Shown here in pieces: positions 43,673 to 52,201 of a DNA stretch of 64,000 bases. Position numbers and translations under genes: made by a program. Source of the DNA: Streptosporangium brasiliense (GTDB lineage: Bacteria; Actinomycetota; Actinomycetes; Streptosporangiales; Streptosporangiaceae); assembly GCF_030811595.1 (NCBI RefSeq), contig NZ_JAUSRB010000002.1, positions 6,324,001-6,388,000 on the forward strand. The letters are read 5' to 3'. The notes below the pieces were generated by a model. That model was not told the origin of the DNA, searched no databases, and saw only the letters and a list, made by a program, of their open reading frames with translations. Numbering within the stretch: the first letter of the stretch is position 1; each line of letters starts with the position of its first letter.

Positions 43673-44742
43673 AGGATGCATCCCAGCTCCTCGGTGACGT
43701 CGATACCGGTTGGGCACCAGGTGATGCACCTGCCGCAGCCCACGCAACCGGACATGCCGAACTGGTCGAACCAGGTGGAGAACTTGTGGGTCAGCCACTG
43801 TCGGTAGCGGGCGGATCCCGAGCCGCGCACGGAGGAGCCGCCGACTTCGGAGAAGTCCAGCGTGAAGCAGGAGTCCCACACCTCCGTCCGCTCTGCGACA
43901 CCGCCGGTGAAATCACTGGAGTCCTCGACCGTGGTGCAAAAACAGGTGGGGCAGACCATCGTGCAGTTGGTGCAGGCCAGGCAGCGAGAGGCGACCTCGG
44001 CCCAGCGTGGGGAGTCATGGGCTCCGGCCAGGCGCTCCTGGATGCCGTCGGTATCCACTTGGCGGCCCATCCGGGTGGCGGCGACGCGAGAGATCTCCTC
44101 GGCGGCCGAGATGTCGTCCCCGGTGGCCGGTCGATGCGAGATCGTCGTGACGATCTCCGCTCCCCGCCCGCTTCCCGTCTCGATCAGGAAGCGGTGCGGG
44201 TCGCTCAGTTCGGTGAGCGCCAGGTCGAACCCGGCGGTGGCTTTCGGCCCGGTGCCCATGGAGACGCAGAAGCAGGTGCCGCCGGGCACCGCGCAGTTCA
44301 CCGCGATGAGCAGCATCGCCTCGCGCCGCTTGCGGTAGGCCGGATCGGGATGCCTGCCGCCGAGGAACACCCGGTCCTGCACGGCTATCGCGGCCAGATC
44401 GCAGGCGCGCACGCCCAGCAGGGCGATACGAGGTGCCTCGGCCTCCGCCTCCTCCACCGTCCCCTCACGCATCCGGAACAGGCTCTGCCGGGGCGGCTGG
44501 GTATAGCGTTTGGCCGAATCGGGGCTTGCGGCGAAACCGAACACCAGAGCGTCGTGCCGCTCGGTCAGCCGGTAGCGGCCGGGTTGCTGCTCGTCACCTC
44601 GCCCTGCGGGTAGCTGCGCGGCGCAGGAGATTTCGGCGAACCGAACAGCCCCGTCCCGCGTCGTCGGCCCGACGACGGTGAAGCCACGAGAGCGCAGCCC
44701 GGCGATGAGCGGTTCCAGCGACTCTGTCACAACTGCGTTCAT
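43669..44742 (-). CDS. hyhB: Hydrogenase iron-sulfur (beta) subunit
   Basis: The 357-residue protein is the 4Fe-4S dicluster subunit of group 3b hydrogenases: GVRACDLAAIAVQDRVFLGG in the middle, then RCLACTNCTMVCPTCFCTTV and VGCGRCITWCPTGIDVTEEL near the C-terminus. It relays electrons from the small subunit to the flavoprotein. ATG 44742 follows AGGGGGA six bases upstream. It is the first main gene of the operon hyhB-G-S-L-protease, all overlapping or closely spaced. Confidence 0.9.
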   Translation of the reverse strand: MNAVVTESLEPLIAGLRSRGFTVVGPTTRDGAVRFAEISCAAQLPAGRGDEQQPGRYRLTERHDALVFGFAASPDSAKRYTQPPRQSLFRMREGTVEEAEAEAPRIALLGVRACDLAAIAVQDRVFLGGRHPDPAYRKRREAMLLIAVNCAVPGGTCFCVSMGTGPKATAGFDLALTELSDPHRFLIETGSGRGAEIVTTISHRPATGDDISAAEEISRVAATRMGRQVDTDGIQERLAGAHDSPRWAEVASRCLACTNCTMVCPTCFCTTVEDSSDFTGGVAERTEVWDSCFTLDFSEVGGSSVRGSGSARYRQWLTHKFSTWFDQFGMSGCVGCGRCITWCPTGIDVTEELGCIL

Positions 44743-44840
44743 GGGACGTCCCCCTTTGTCCCTGGCTTCTCGTATGTCGGATCCTCACCCGGGGGACAGG
44801 AGACGATGTCATCTTCCTTCCACACGGGCGCGCCGGCCAT
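44739..44840 (-). CDS. Possible 33-residue leader protein coupled to hyhB
   Basis: ATG 44840 opens MAGAPVWKEDDIVSCPPGED, PTYEKPGTKGDVP, and its TGA overlaps the hyhB ATG (ATGA), as between the other genes of the operon. There is no clear ribosome-binding site, and the frame is open further upstream. It may be the end of a decayed upstream gene or a small coupling peptide. Confidence 0.3.
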   Translation of the reverse strand: MAGAPVWKEDDIVSCPPGEDPTYEKPGTKGDVP

Positions 44841-45020
44841 GCCGATGACGCGTCTGAGATTTCGCCGTGGCCGTACCACGATGGTCACCCCACCGCGCCG
44901 ATCCGGCAGGCAGGACCACCATGTCGACGCCGATGCCCCCGGAAAGACCATCCACAGGGGCGATGTCGCACGACGAGACCCCTTATCTCGAACATTACGT
45001 CTTGCCGGTGAGAACGCGCA

Positions 45021-45034
45021 GTGCCGAAAGTCCC
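45021..45034. promoter_or_regulatory. DosR-like half-site in the hyh/USP intergenic region
   Basis: GTGCCGAAAGTCCC fits the left half of the motif; the expected right half about 21 bases on is poor. It lies about 280 bases before hyhB on the other strand and may serve that operon. Confidence 0.4.
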
Positions 45035-45138
45035 TCGTCGGACGGCCAGGAGACCTCAACGCGAGGAGACGGCGGGTCCTTCCTGACAGGAGCCCGACGG
45101 CATCCCGCCGGGCTTGCGGCGCACTTCACGGGATGACC

Positions 45139-45164
45139 GTAGGTCCCACGAGAAGGGGACCTAC
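45139..45164. promoter_or_regulatory. DosR-like palindromic box upstream of USP gene 45225
   Basis: GTAGGTCCC and GGGACCTAC are perfect inverted 9-mers around an 8-base spacer, followed by GCCGGTGGCACCTCCTGCC, which repeats the spacer and right half of the site at 20631-20660. It ends 60 bases before the ATG. Confidence 0.6.
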
Positions 45165-45224
45165 GCCGGTGGCACCTCCTGCCGCCCGGCGGTGTGATGC
45201 TGCCATGAGCATCGGGAGGTCGCC

Positions 45225-46094
45225 ATGATCATAGTAGGAGTCGACGGCTCGCAGGCCGCTCTCAAGGCCGTGAGCTGGGCGGTGGGAGAGGCCGGCGTGC
45301 GTGGTGCCGCGCTGCGCATCGTGCACGCCGTCCCCGCCCTACCCTTGACGACAGCGAAAGACGCGGCACACGCCGATACGGACCGGCGGATGCGTGATGC
45401 GGCCGCGTCCATGCTGACGGCGGCACTGGAACGCGCACGTCAAGAAGATCCTCGTGTGAAGACGGAGTCGTCGCTGCTGGCCGGTGACCCACGCCTCGTC
45501 CTGATCGAGGCCGCGAAGGAAGCGGAGCTGCTGGTGGTCGGCAGCAGCGGGCTGGGAGGATTCCAGGGCATGCTGCTCGGCTTGGTGGCGTTCGGCGTGG
45601 TAGGACATACCGCTTGCCCGATCGCCGTCATACGGAATCCGCCCGCGCAGGCACGCGGTGAGGTGGTCGTCGGGGTCGACGGCTCTCCGGACGGCAGGGG
45701 CGCCATCGAGTTCGCCTTCGCCGAGGCGTCCCTGCGTGGTGCCGGTCTGCGGGCGATTCACGCCTGGAACTGGCCCGTCGGCTGCGGGACGTTCGCTCTG
45801 TCTGCTATGGAGGAAGAAGAGACCGCCGAAGGTGAGCGGCGTCTGCTGGCCGAGGCGCTGGCGGGCTGGAGTGAGCGCTATCCGGATGTCAAGCTCATCG
45901 AGCAGGCGGAGCACGGGCATCCGGTGGAGGTTCTGAAGAACGCCTCGGCGCACGCCGACCTGCTGGTCGTGGGGTCACGTGGACGCGGAGACTTCGCCGG
46001 GCTGCTGCTGGGCTCGGTCAGTCACGCACTGCTGCACCACGCCGCCTGCCCGCTGATCGTGGCGCCCGCCGCGGTGGTAGCCGAACACGTCTGA
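45225..46094 (+). CDS. Universal stress protein, two USP domains
   Basis: The 289-residue protein starts MIIVGVDGSQAALKAVSWAV, with loop VVGSSGLGGFQGMLLGLVAF, then VVVGVDGSPDGRGAIEFAFA and VVGSRGRGDFAGLLLGSVSH in domain 2. Both ATP sites look intact. It is the closest paralogue of the USP at 38353. GGGAGG precedes ATG 45225. It is divergent from the hydrogenase operon across about 480 bases holding DosR-like sites. Confidence 0.9.
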   Translation: MIIVGVDGSQAALKAVSWAVGEAGVRGAALRIVHAVPALPLTTAKDAAHADTDRRMRDAAASMLTAALERARQEDPRVKTESSLLAGDPRLVLIEAAKEAELLVVGSSGLGGFQGMLLGLVAFGVVGHTACPIAVIRNPPAQARGEVVVGVDGSPDGRGAIEFAFAEASLRGAGLRAIHAWNWPVGCGTFALSAMEEEETAEGERRLLAEALAGWSERYPDVKLIEQAEHGHPVEVLKNASAHADLLVVGSRGRGDFAGLLLGSVSHALLHHAACPLIVAPAAVVAEHV

Positions 46095-46310
46095 TCAAGG
46101 AAGGACTCTCTCGATGGCCGCGGAAACGGGGCGGACGCCCCGTACGCCGTCGGTCTCGCGTCCCCGCCCGACGCGGGGCCGTACAGGCAAGCGGAGAGAC
46201 TTCCCGAGAGCTTCCCGCGTTGGTAGATCGTCGGGCGCGTCGAGATTCCCTGACTCCCGCTGGTGTTGTTCAGGGATGGCCCGATGGTCTGCCGGAGCCG
46301 GCCCTGGGCG

Positions 46311-46344
46311 GGACGGAAGTCCTGAAAGCGGGGGACGTTCGCCC
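46311..46344. promoter_or_regulatory. DosR-like two-part box upstream of USP gene 46414
   Basis: GGACGGAAGTCC (46311-46322) and GGGGACGTTCGCCC (46331-46344), ending 69 bases before the chosen ATG. Confidence 0.65.
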
Positions 46345-46413
46345 GCTGCGCGTGACGGCCTCCAACAGTGAGATGGAGATGGAAGACACGGAGCTCCCGA
46401 CAAGGAGATGACC

Positions 46414-47286
46414 ATGAGTGGGCAGATCGTCGTCGGTGTCGATGGTTCCGCGACCGCGACGGCGGCGCTGGAGTGGGCAGCCGATGACGCCGCGCGAAAG
46501 GGCGCCACCTTGAAGATCGTGTGCGTGCGTGAACCGTGGGCAGGCGACTTCCCCTTCCACACCGCCCCCGGCCTGAGCGACGCGTTGAGAGAGCACTGCG
46601 ACGAAGTGCTCGCCGCGGCGGCCGCTCGGGCCCGCGAGCGAGCGCCGGAGATCGAGGTGACCACCGACCAGGTGATCGGCGCGGTGGTCGAGCGGCTGAA
46701 AAGCGAATCCGAGACCGCCGACACGCTCGTGCTCGGCAGCCGTGGATCGGGCGGTTTCGCCGGCCTGGTCCTCGGATCGGTCGGCATGGGAGTCGCCGGG
46801 CACGCGGCCGGCCCCGTGGTCATCGTGCGGCAGGCCGCCCAGAGCGTTCACGGTGAGATCGCCGTCGGCTACGACGGATCCGTTCACGGTGAGGCCGCCC
46901 TGGAGTACGCCTTCGAGCAGGCCCGGCTGCGCGCCGCGCGACTCCACGTCGTTCACGCCTGGCAGACCCCGGCGTTCGCCTCCCGCGCCGTCACCTACGC
47001 CGATCTGCTGCAGGAGACGTTCGAAAGCGAATCCCGCATGGCCCGCCAGCGTCTGGTCCTCTGGCGCGACAAGCACCCGGATGTCTCGGTGAAGGAGTCG
47101 ATCCTGTGCGGCCACCCGGTACCCGCCCTCACCGACGCCTCACGTGCCGCTGATCTGGTCGTGGTCGGCTCACGCGGCCTCGGCACCCTCGGCTCGGCCC
47201 TGCTGGGCTCGGTCAGCCACGGTCTTCTGCATCGTGCCCACTGCCCCGTCGCCGTCGTGCGCCCCGGAAGGGCTCCATTGAGGTGA
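46414..47286 (+). CDS. Universal stress protein, two USP domains
   Basis: The 290-residue protein starts QIVVGVDGSATATAALEWAA, loop VLGSRGSGGFAGLVLGSVGM, then IAVGYDGSVHGEAALEYAFE and VVGSRGLGTLGSALLGSVSH. ATG 46414 is preferred over 46408 because AAGGAG is six bases away. It is paralogous to the gene at 62426. The last codons and the stop (47284-47286) lie inside an IS terminal sequence starting at 47279, so the extreme C-terminus may have been changed by that insertion. Confidence 0.9.
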   Translation: MSGQIVVGVDGSATATAALEWAADDAARKGATLKIVCVREPWAGDFPFHTAPGLSDALREHCDEVLAAAAARARERAPEIEVTTDQVIGAVVERLKSESETADTLVLGSRGSGGFAGLVLGSVGMGVAGHAAGPVVIVRQAAQSVHGEIAVGYDGSVHGEAALEYAFEQARLRAARLHVVHAWQTPAFASRAVTYADLLQETFESESRMARQRLVLWRDKHPDVSVKESILCGHPVPALTDASRAADLVVVGSRGLGTLGSALLGSVSHGLLHRAHCPVAVVRPGRAPLR

Positions 47287-47470
47287 TCTCAGCGACTTTT
47301 AAATGAGTCTGCTGTGCTCGAAATGGGTGAGGACAAGTGCGGCGCGGGTGATGTCATCGATTTTGCTCGGGCTGGCGGTGATGTGCTGCAGGGTGCGCCA
47401 GCGTTGCGTGAGTAGAGCGAAGCCGCGTTCGCCCAGGCGGCGCAGCGCGCGCAGCAGCATGGTGCGGGTG
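47279..47470 (-). pseudogene. IS5-superfamily (DDE_4) transposase, C-terminal remnant with IS end
   Basis: The minus strand encodes LRRLGERGFALLTQRWRTLQ, HITASPSKIDDITRAALVL, THFEHSRLI and stop, the C-terminus of HARBI1/DDE_4-type transposases. Bases 47279-47301 are an IS end (TGAGGTGATCTCAGCGAC then TTTTA) that is repeated perfectly in inverse at 51331-51353. It is one border of the multicopper oxidase segment. Confidence 0.75.
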
Positions 47471-48597
47471 CGGGTGTCGATCGTGGACCAGATGCACGCC
47501 GAGCTCGACGACCTCGCCGCCGCCCACCCCGACCTGGTACGGCTGCGCCGCATCGGCACCTCACGTCTGGGCGAGCCGCTGCGCGTGGCGACCATCGGCG
47601 CGGGCCCCCATGACGCCGTGATCATCGGCGGCCCCCATCCCAACGAGCCCATCGGCGCGCTCACCGTCAGCGCGCTGCTGCGGCAGCTCGTCGAGGACGC
47701 CGCGCTGCGCGAGGACTTCGGCTTCCGCTGGCACCTCATCCCGTGCGTCGATCCCGACGGCGCCCGGCTCAACGAGGGCTGGTACACCCGGCCGAGCGAC
47801 CGCCGCGCCTACGCCGAGCACTTCTACCGCCCCGCCGAAGTCGACCAGGTCGAATGGACCTTCCCGCTGACCGGCGAGGACTACTTCTTCGACCGCACCC
47901 TGCCGGAGACCGAGGCGCTGATGCGGCTGATGGACGAGGTCAAGCCCGCCTTCGTCTACTCCCTGCACAACGGCGAGCTCCAGGGCGCGTTCTACTACCT
48001 CAGCAAGCACGACCCCGCGCTCGCCGCCCGCCTGGCCGCCATCGCGACCGCCGAGGGCCTGCCCCTGCACATGGGGCCGCCGGAGGTGCCGAGCGCCGTG
48101 CCGATCGGCCCCGCCGCCTACATGACCCCGAGGGGCGCCCAGATCGCCGCCACCTACGGCATCGGCGGCGCCAGCGTCGACTACGCCGACCGCTTCGGCG
48201 CCCTGCACCTGGTCACCGAACTGCCCTACTGGGCCGACTCCCGCGTCGCCGACCAGACCCCCACCGACCAGCAGTACGGCGACGTGATCCAGGACGGCCT
48301 CGCCGCGCAACGCGCCCTGATCGCCGAACTGGCGCGGTCGGCAACCGGCAGACCGCGCACCTCATGCGGCTGAGGTACTGCGGGACCTGCCTGCGCATGC
48401 TGGACGCCGAGCTCGGCGCGGGCAACCAGACGCCCGCCATCCGGGCCGAACGGGCCCGGTTCGGAGCACGCTTCGACGACTGGTTCACCGGGGCCGAAGC
48501 CGACGCGACGCCCACCCCGATCCCGCTCCGCTCGCTGGTCGCCGTGCAGCTCGGCGCGGCCCTGCTCGCCGCGGAGTCGGCCAAGCGGAAGCCCTGA
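47459..48597 (+). pseudogene. M14-type zinc carboxypeptidase, damaged at both ends
   Basis: The frame from ATG 47459 shows an M14 peptidase: AELDDLAAAHPDLVRLRRIG, zinc motif IIGGPHPNEPIGALTVSALL (HxxE), the second ligand in VYSLHNGELQGAFYYLSKH, and a catalytic-type Glu in LVTELPYWADSR. The stop at 48373 follows non-family residues; from about 48340 the neighbouring frame continues protein-like (VGNRQTAHLMRLRYCG, MLDAELGAGNQTPAIRAERA, SLVAVQLGAALLAAESAKRK) to 48597, indicating a frameshift. The 5' end is fused to the IS remnant, so the native N-terminus may be lost. A truncated enzyme could still fold, but I score it as a pseudogene. Confidence 0.65.
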
Positions 48598-48936
48598 GCC
48601 GAGCGACACCGCATCGGGTCACCGGCCGCGCCGGGCCGCTTTCGTGTCATTCAAGAAGTCACCAGGAACGCCGGAAAAATCGTGGGCATCGGCGCGTTGA
48701 ATTATTGGCATATTTCAGAATCGGCAGCCCGGCATGCGGTTAATGGCCGACCGTTTACCAAGCAATGAGATGAGTCTCGCCAACCGGACGGTGGCCGCTC
48801 AATATGGTTTATCTCGCACAGAAGAGGCAGGGGTGGGCGCGCGTCTGCCTTGCAAAATAAAGAAATATCCACATTTGTAGCCTATGGCTGAAATTGCCAA
48901 TTTCATTGCCATCTTCGATAGGAGTTCGGAAGACAT
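48598..48936. other. AT-rich leader of the multicopper oxidase gene
   Basis: No gene is supported. This is the most AT-rich stretch of the window (for example 48845-48930) and probably contains the oxidase promoter. A GGAG site lies 13-16 bases before the ATG at 48937. The base composition differs from the rest, in keeping with transfer. Confidence 0.5.
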
Positions 48937-50871
48937 ATGCCTGAGCTTGTACGGCGACGATTCCTGCAGATCGGCGCGATTGCCGGAGCCTCCATGCTGG
49001 CTCCGACCCGGTTCGCCGAAACATCCTTCGCGCGATCCCTGCCGGGACGAACGGTCGACCCGACCGCCATCAGAAAGTACGTTACACCGCTGGTGATCCC
49101 GCCGGCGATGCCGCCGTCCAAGACAAAACGCAAGCTCGACTACTACGAGATTGCCGTGCGCCAGTTCAGGCAGCAGATCCTGCCTCCGGGCCTACCGGCG
49201 ACGACGGTGTGGAGCTACGGATCGGTCGACCAGCCGAAGTCGTTCAACTATCCGGCGTTCACCATAGAAGCTCGCTATCGGCGACCGATCCGAGTCAAAT
49301 GGATCAACGATCTCGTCGACCAGCACGGCTGCTTCCTGCCGCACCTCCTGCCGATCGACCAGACCTTGCACTGGGCCAACCCCCCGGGCGGCAAGCAGCA
49401 CCGCGACTCGAACAGCACCGATCAGACCCCCTACCGCGGACCGGTGCCGCTCGTCACCCACGTCCACGGCAACCACACCTTCGACTACAGCGATGGATAC
49501 GCCGAGGCGTGGTACCTGCCGGACGCCTCCAACATCCCAAAGGGATACGCACGCGAGGGCTCTTTCTTCAAGTTCTTCAAGGAGAAGTCACCGCTGGGCC
49601 ACGACTGGGACACCGGTGAGGTGGTCTTCGAATACGGCAACGACCAACCGGCCAACACGCAGTGGTACCACGACCACACTCTTGGCATGACCAGGGCCAA
49701 CGTCTACGCCGGGCCGGCCGGCTTCTATCTGCTCCGCGGCGGCCCCAACGACCTGCCGCAAGGTTACTTGCCCGGCCCCGCGCCGCAGGTCGGCGACCGA
49801 CCGGGCAAGCGCTACTACGAGATCCCGCTGGCCGTCCAGGACCGCTCGTTCAACAACGACGGTTCCCTGTTCTACCCCAACAGCCGGGCCTTTTTCGATG
49901 GGTTCACCGGCCCGTACGCGCCGGACAGCGACGTGCCGCCGATCTGGAACCCGGAGTTCTTCGCCAACACGATCGTCGTCAACGGGAAGACCTGGCCGGC
50001 ACTCGGGGTGGAGCCACGACGGTACCGCTTCCGCATCCTCAACGGATGCAACAGCCGCTTCCTGATCTTCAAGCTGGTGTCCGACCCGCTGGCGCCGCGT
50101 CCCGCTCCAGCGGTGTTGCCTCTCTGGGTGATCGGCGCGGAAGGCGGCTTCCTGCCCGCACCGGTATCACTCGACAATCTGCTGATGTCGCCGGCCGAAC
50201 GGGCTGACGTGATCGTGGATTTCACCGGCCTGCCCGTGGGCACGGAGATCTATCTGATCAACGAGGGGCCGGACGAGCCCTTCAACGGCCAGCCGGGGAC
50301 CTTCGCCGATCCCGCCACCACCGGCCAGGTCATGAAGTTCAAGGTCGTGCCGCTCACCTCGCGTGACACCAGCACTCCACCGGATCGGTTGAAGCTGCCG
50401 GCGGCCGCCCCGCTCGGTGCGGAGACCAACCGCCGGCAGGTTTCCCTCAATGAGCAGGATTCGGCCGTCCTGCCGGGTGTGGGCCCGGTTATAACGCTGC
50501 TCGGCACAGTGCAGAACGGCGCGGCCGTCCCGTTGCGGTGGGACGACAAGATCACCGAGAATCCCGCACTGAACTCCATCGAAGTCTGGGAGATGTACAA
50601 CTTCACGGCGGACGCGCATCCGATCCATATCCATGAAGTGCAGTTCCAGGTCGTCGACCGGCAGCCGATCGACGGTGATCCGCGACCGCCGGAGCCATGG
50701 GAGCGAGGCTTCAAGGACACCGTAATCGCCTACCCTGGAGAGATCACACGGGTGAAGGCGAAATTCGACCTGCCCGGCCAATACGTCTGGCACTGCCATA
50801 TCGTCGAGCATGAGGACAACGAGATGATGCGCCCCTACCACATCGGGCCCATTCCTCCGTCTCTACCATAA
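48937..50871 (+). CDS. CotA/bilirubin-oxidase-like multicopper oxidase
   Basis: The 644-residue protein has a Tat-type leader (MPELVRRRFLQIGAIAGASM) and the four copper motifs of laccase-like oxidases: VTHVHGNHTFDYSDGYAEAW, QWYHDHTLGMTRANVYAGPA, HPIHIHEVQFQVVDRQPIDG and VWHCHIVEHEDNEMMRPYHI, the last giving the type 1 copper Cys, His and Met. Three cupredoxin domains are expected. It probably oxidises phenols, bilirubin-like compounds or metals outside the membrane using O2. It is the only intact gene in a segment bounded by inverted IS ends, and its leader region is AT-rich, so recent acquisition is likely. Confidence 0.9.
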   Translation: MPELVRRRFLQIGAIAGASMLAPTRFAETSFARSLPGRTVDPTAIRKYVTPLVIPPAMPPSKTKRKLDYYEIAVRQFRQQILPPGLPATTVWSYGSVDQPKSFNYPAFTIEARYRRPIRVKWINDLVDQHGCFLPHLLPIDQTLHWANPPGGKQHRDSNSTDQTPYRGPVPLVTHVHGNHTFDYSDGYAEAWYLPDASNIPKGYAREGSFFKFFKEKSPLGHDWDTGEVVFEYGNDQPANTQWYHDHTLGMTRANVYAGPAGFYLLRGGPNDLPQGYLPGPAPQVGDRPGKRYYEIPLAVQDRSFNNDGSLFYPNSRAFFDGFTGPYAPDSDVPPIWNPEFFANTIVVNGKTWPALGVEPRRYRFRILNGCNSRFLIFKLVSDPLAPRPAPAVLPLWVIGAEGGFLPAPVSLDNLLMSPAERADVIVDFTGLPVGTEIYLINEGPDEPFNGQPGTFADPATTGQVMKFKVVPLTSRDTSTPPDRLKLPAAAPLGAETNRRQVSLNEQDSAVLPGVGPVITLLGTVQNGAAVPLRWDDKITENPALNSIEVWEMYNFTADAHPIHIHEVQFQVVDRQPIDGDPRPPEPWERGFKDTVIAYPGEITRVKAKFDLPGQYVWHCHIVEHEDNEMMRPYHIGPIPPSLP

Positions 50872-51099
50872 CCGCGTCGTATCGATCATCATATAGAGCA
50901 ATTTCAGTAAAAGCGGTATCGACCTATCGCGTTAACTCTTTTGTCGCCTCCGGCTCGACTCCCCCCGAGGGCCGTTTCCATCGGATGAGCATCGTTCTGC
51001 AGGTGCTTTCACAACGAGGGCGGCGTGCCGGCCGATGACCGACGGGTTACGCGGTTGAAACCGCAGGCCCGCGCGGATCCCACAGTCCAGGGCTGACCG

Positions 51100-51353
51100 A
51101 TGCCGCGAGAAGACCACCAGCGTCAAAGGCGAAAGCCTCGACCTGCGGTACTCCGGAAGGCTCATCACCACGGCGGCAACACCCAAGCGCTGTTCGCCCC
51201 CGACGGCATGCCGTTGTGGGTCTCCGACGTCGAGCCCGGATCGATCCACGACATCACCGCCGCCTGCGCCCACGCCCTGCCGGCCCTGTATCCCGCCTGC
51301 GCCCGCGGCCTGCCCGTCCTGGCCGACCCCTAAAAGTCGCTGAGATCACCTCA
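51100..51353 (+). pseudogene. IS5-superfamily (DDE_4) transposase, central remnant with IS end
   Basis: HHGGNTQALFAPDGMPLWVS, DVEPGSIHDITAACAHALPA and YPACARGLPVLADP are the central DDE region of HARBI1/DDE_4 transposases. The gene then stops at the IS end TAAAAGTCGCTGAGATCACC (51331-51353). It is the inverse counterpart of the IS end at 47279-47301; the two remnants carry different parts of a similar transposase. Confidence 0.75.
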
Positions 51354-51597
51354 CTGAGGAGCGGTTTGCGGGCGCGGGTCAGGCGATGGACCCCCTCTGA
51401 TCATCGCCTGATCTCGTGAGAAGGATTACGGGAGTGTCGTCGACGATGCCGGCAGCAAAACGCCTTCAGACGGCTGCGCAGACCCATCGCGATCACCGTG
51501 CCCTTCCCGAGCCCGGCCCCCAGGGTGTCCTGGTCGCTACCTCGGTGATCGTCACGTCCCCGCCGGTAACGCGCGCCTTCTCCAGCCGTGAGGCCAT

Positions 51598-51627
51598 GCG
51601 GGCCCGCTTCACCTCAAGCGGGCCCGC
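51598..51627 (-). terminator. Hairpin terminator after the hsp20 gene
   Basis: GCGGGCCCGCTT and its exact complement form a 12-base stem with a 6-base loop, nine bases beyond the hsp20 stop codon. Confidence 0.75.
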
Positions 51628-51635
51628 GCGACCCG

Positions 51636-52067
51636 TCAGGTATCCGGCTGCGGCTTGGACTCGATCGGGATGCGTTTCCCCTCCTGCTCGGCGTCGGCGA
51701 GTTTGACGCTGACCTCCAGGATGCCCTTGTCGTAGGTCGCCCTGATGTCGTTGTCGTCCACGCCGACGGGTAGCGTGACGGAACGAGTGAAGGAGCCGTA
51801 GCGGAACTCCGTCCGGTGCTGGTCCTTGCGTTCGTCATGCCGCTCGGCGCGGACGGTCAGGACGCCGTTGGACAGAGTTATCTCGACATCTTTTTCGGGG
51901 TCGATTCCCGGCAGTTCGGCGCGTAGTACGTAGCGGCCTTCCTTGACATAGTCCTCGAATTTGATGGGCTGGGTCATGGGCGGCCGCAGGGCGGCGAAGG
52001 GAATCTCCAGCAAATCGAACAGATCGGGGACGAGGCCCCGCTGCTCCCGGCGCATCGGCGTACTCAT
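51636..52067 (-). CDS. Hsp20/alpha-crystallin small heat-shock protein (HspX-like)
   Basis: The 143-residue chaperone has an N-terminal arm (LVPDLFDLLEIPFAALRP), an alpha-crystallin domain (IKFEDYVKEGRYVLRAELPG, DVEITLSNGVLTVRAERHDE, RYGSFTRSVTLPVGVDDNDI, GILEVSVKLAD) and a C-terminal IPI motif (KRIPIESK). It holds unfolding proteins without ATP. M. tuberculosis HspX (Rv2031c), the hallmark DosR target, has the same architecture. GGAGG precedes ATG 52067, and the DosR-like box at 52133-52166 is 65 bases upstream. Confidence 0.9.
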   Translation of the reverse strand: MSTPMRREQRGLVPDLFDLLEIPFAALRPPMTQPIKFEDYVKEGRYVLRAELPGIDPEKDVEITLSNGVLTVRAERHDERKDQHRTEFRYGSFTRSVTLPVGVDDNDIRATYDKGILEVSVKLADAEQEGKRIPIESKPQPDT

Positions 52068-52132
52068 GTTTCCTCCCTGCCCTTCGGAGTTTCCTTACCT
52101 TGATGCCATCACCGAGCAGGGGCGGGCGCAGC

Positions 52133-52166
52133 GGTCGGAGGTCCCTGAAGAACAGGACTTTCGGCC
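52133..52166. promoter_or_regulatory. DosR-like two-part box upstream of hsp20
   Basis: GGTCGGAGGTCCC (52133-52145) and AGGACTTTCGGCC (52154-52166). The right half is the copy closest to the mycobacterial GGGACTTTCGGCCC style of box. Confidence 0.65.
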
Positions 52167-52201
52167 GCCGTTGTGAAACAGCTGGAAACGGCTGGTTTCC
52201 T

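Noticed and set aside
44739-45059. Full 106-codon frame upstream of hyhB as a gene
   Set aside because: The N-terminal two thirds are Arg/Pro/Ser-rich noise and contain the complement of the intergenic motif region; only the last 33 codons have a coupling argument.
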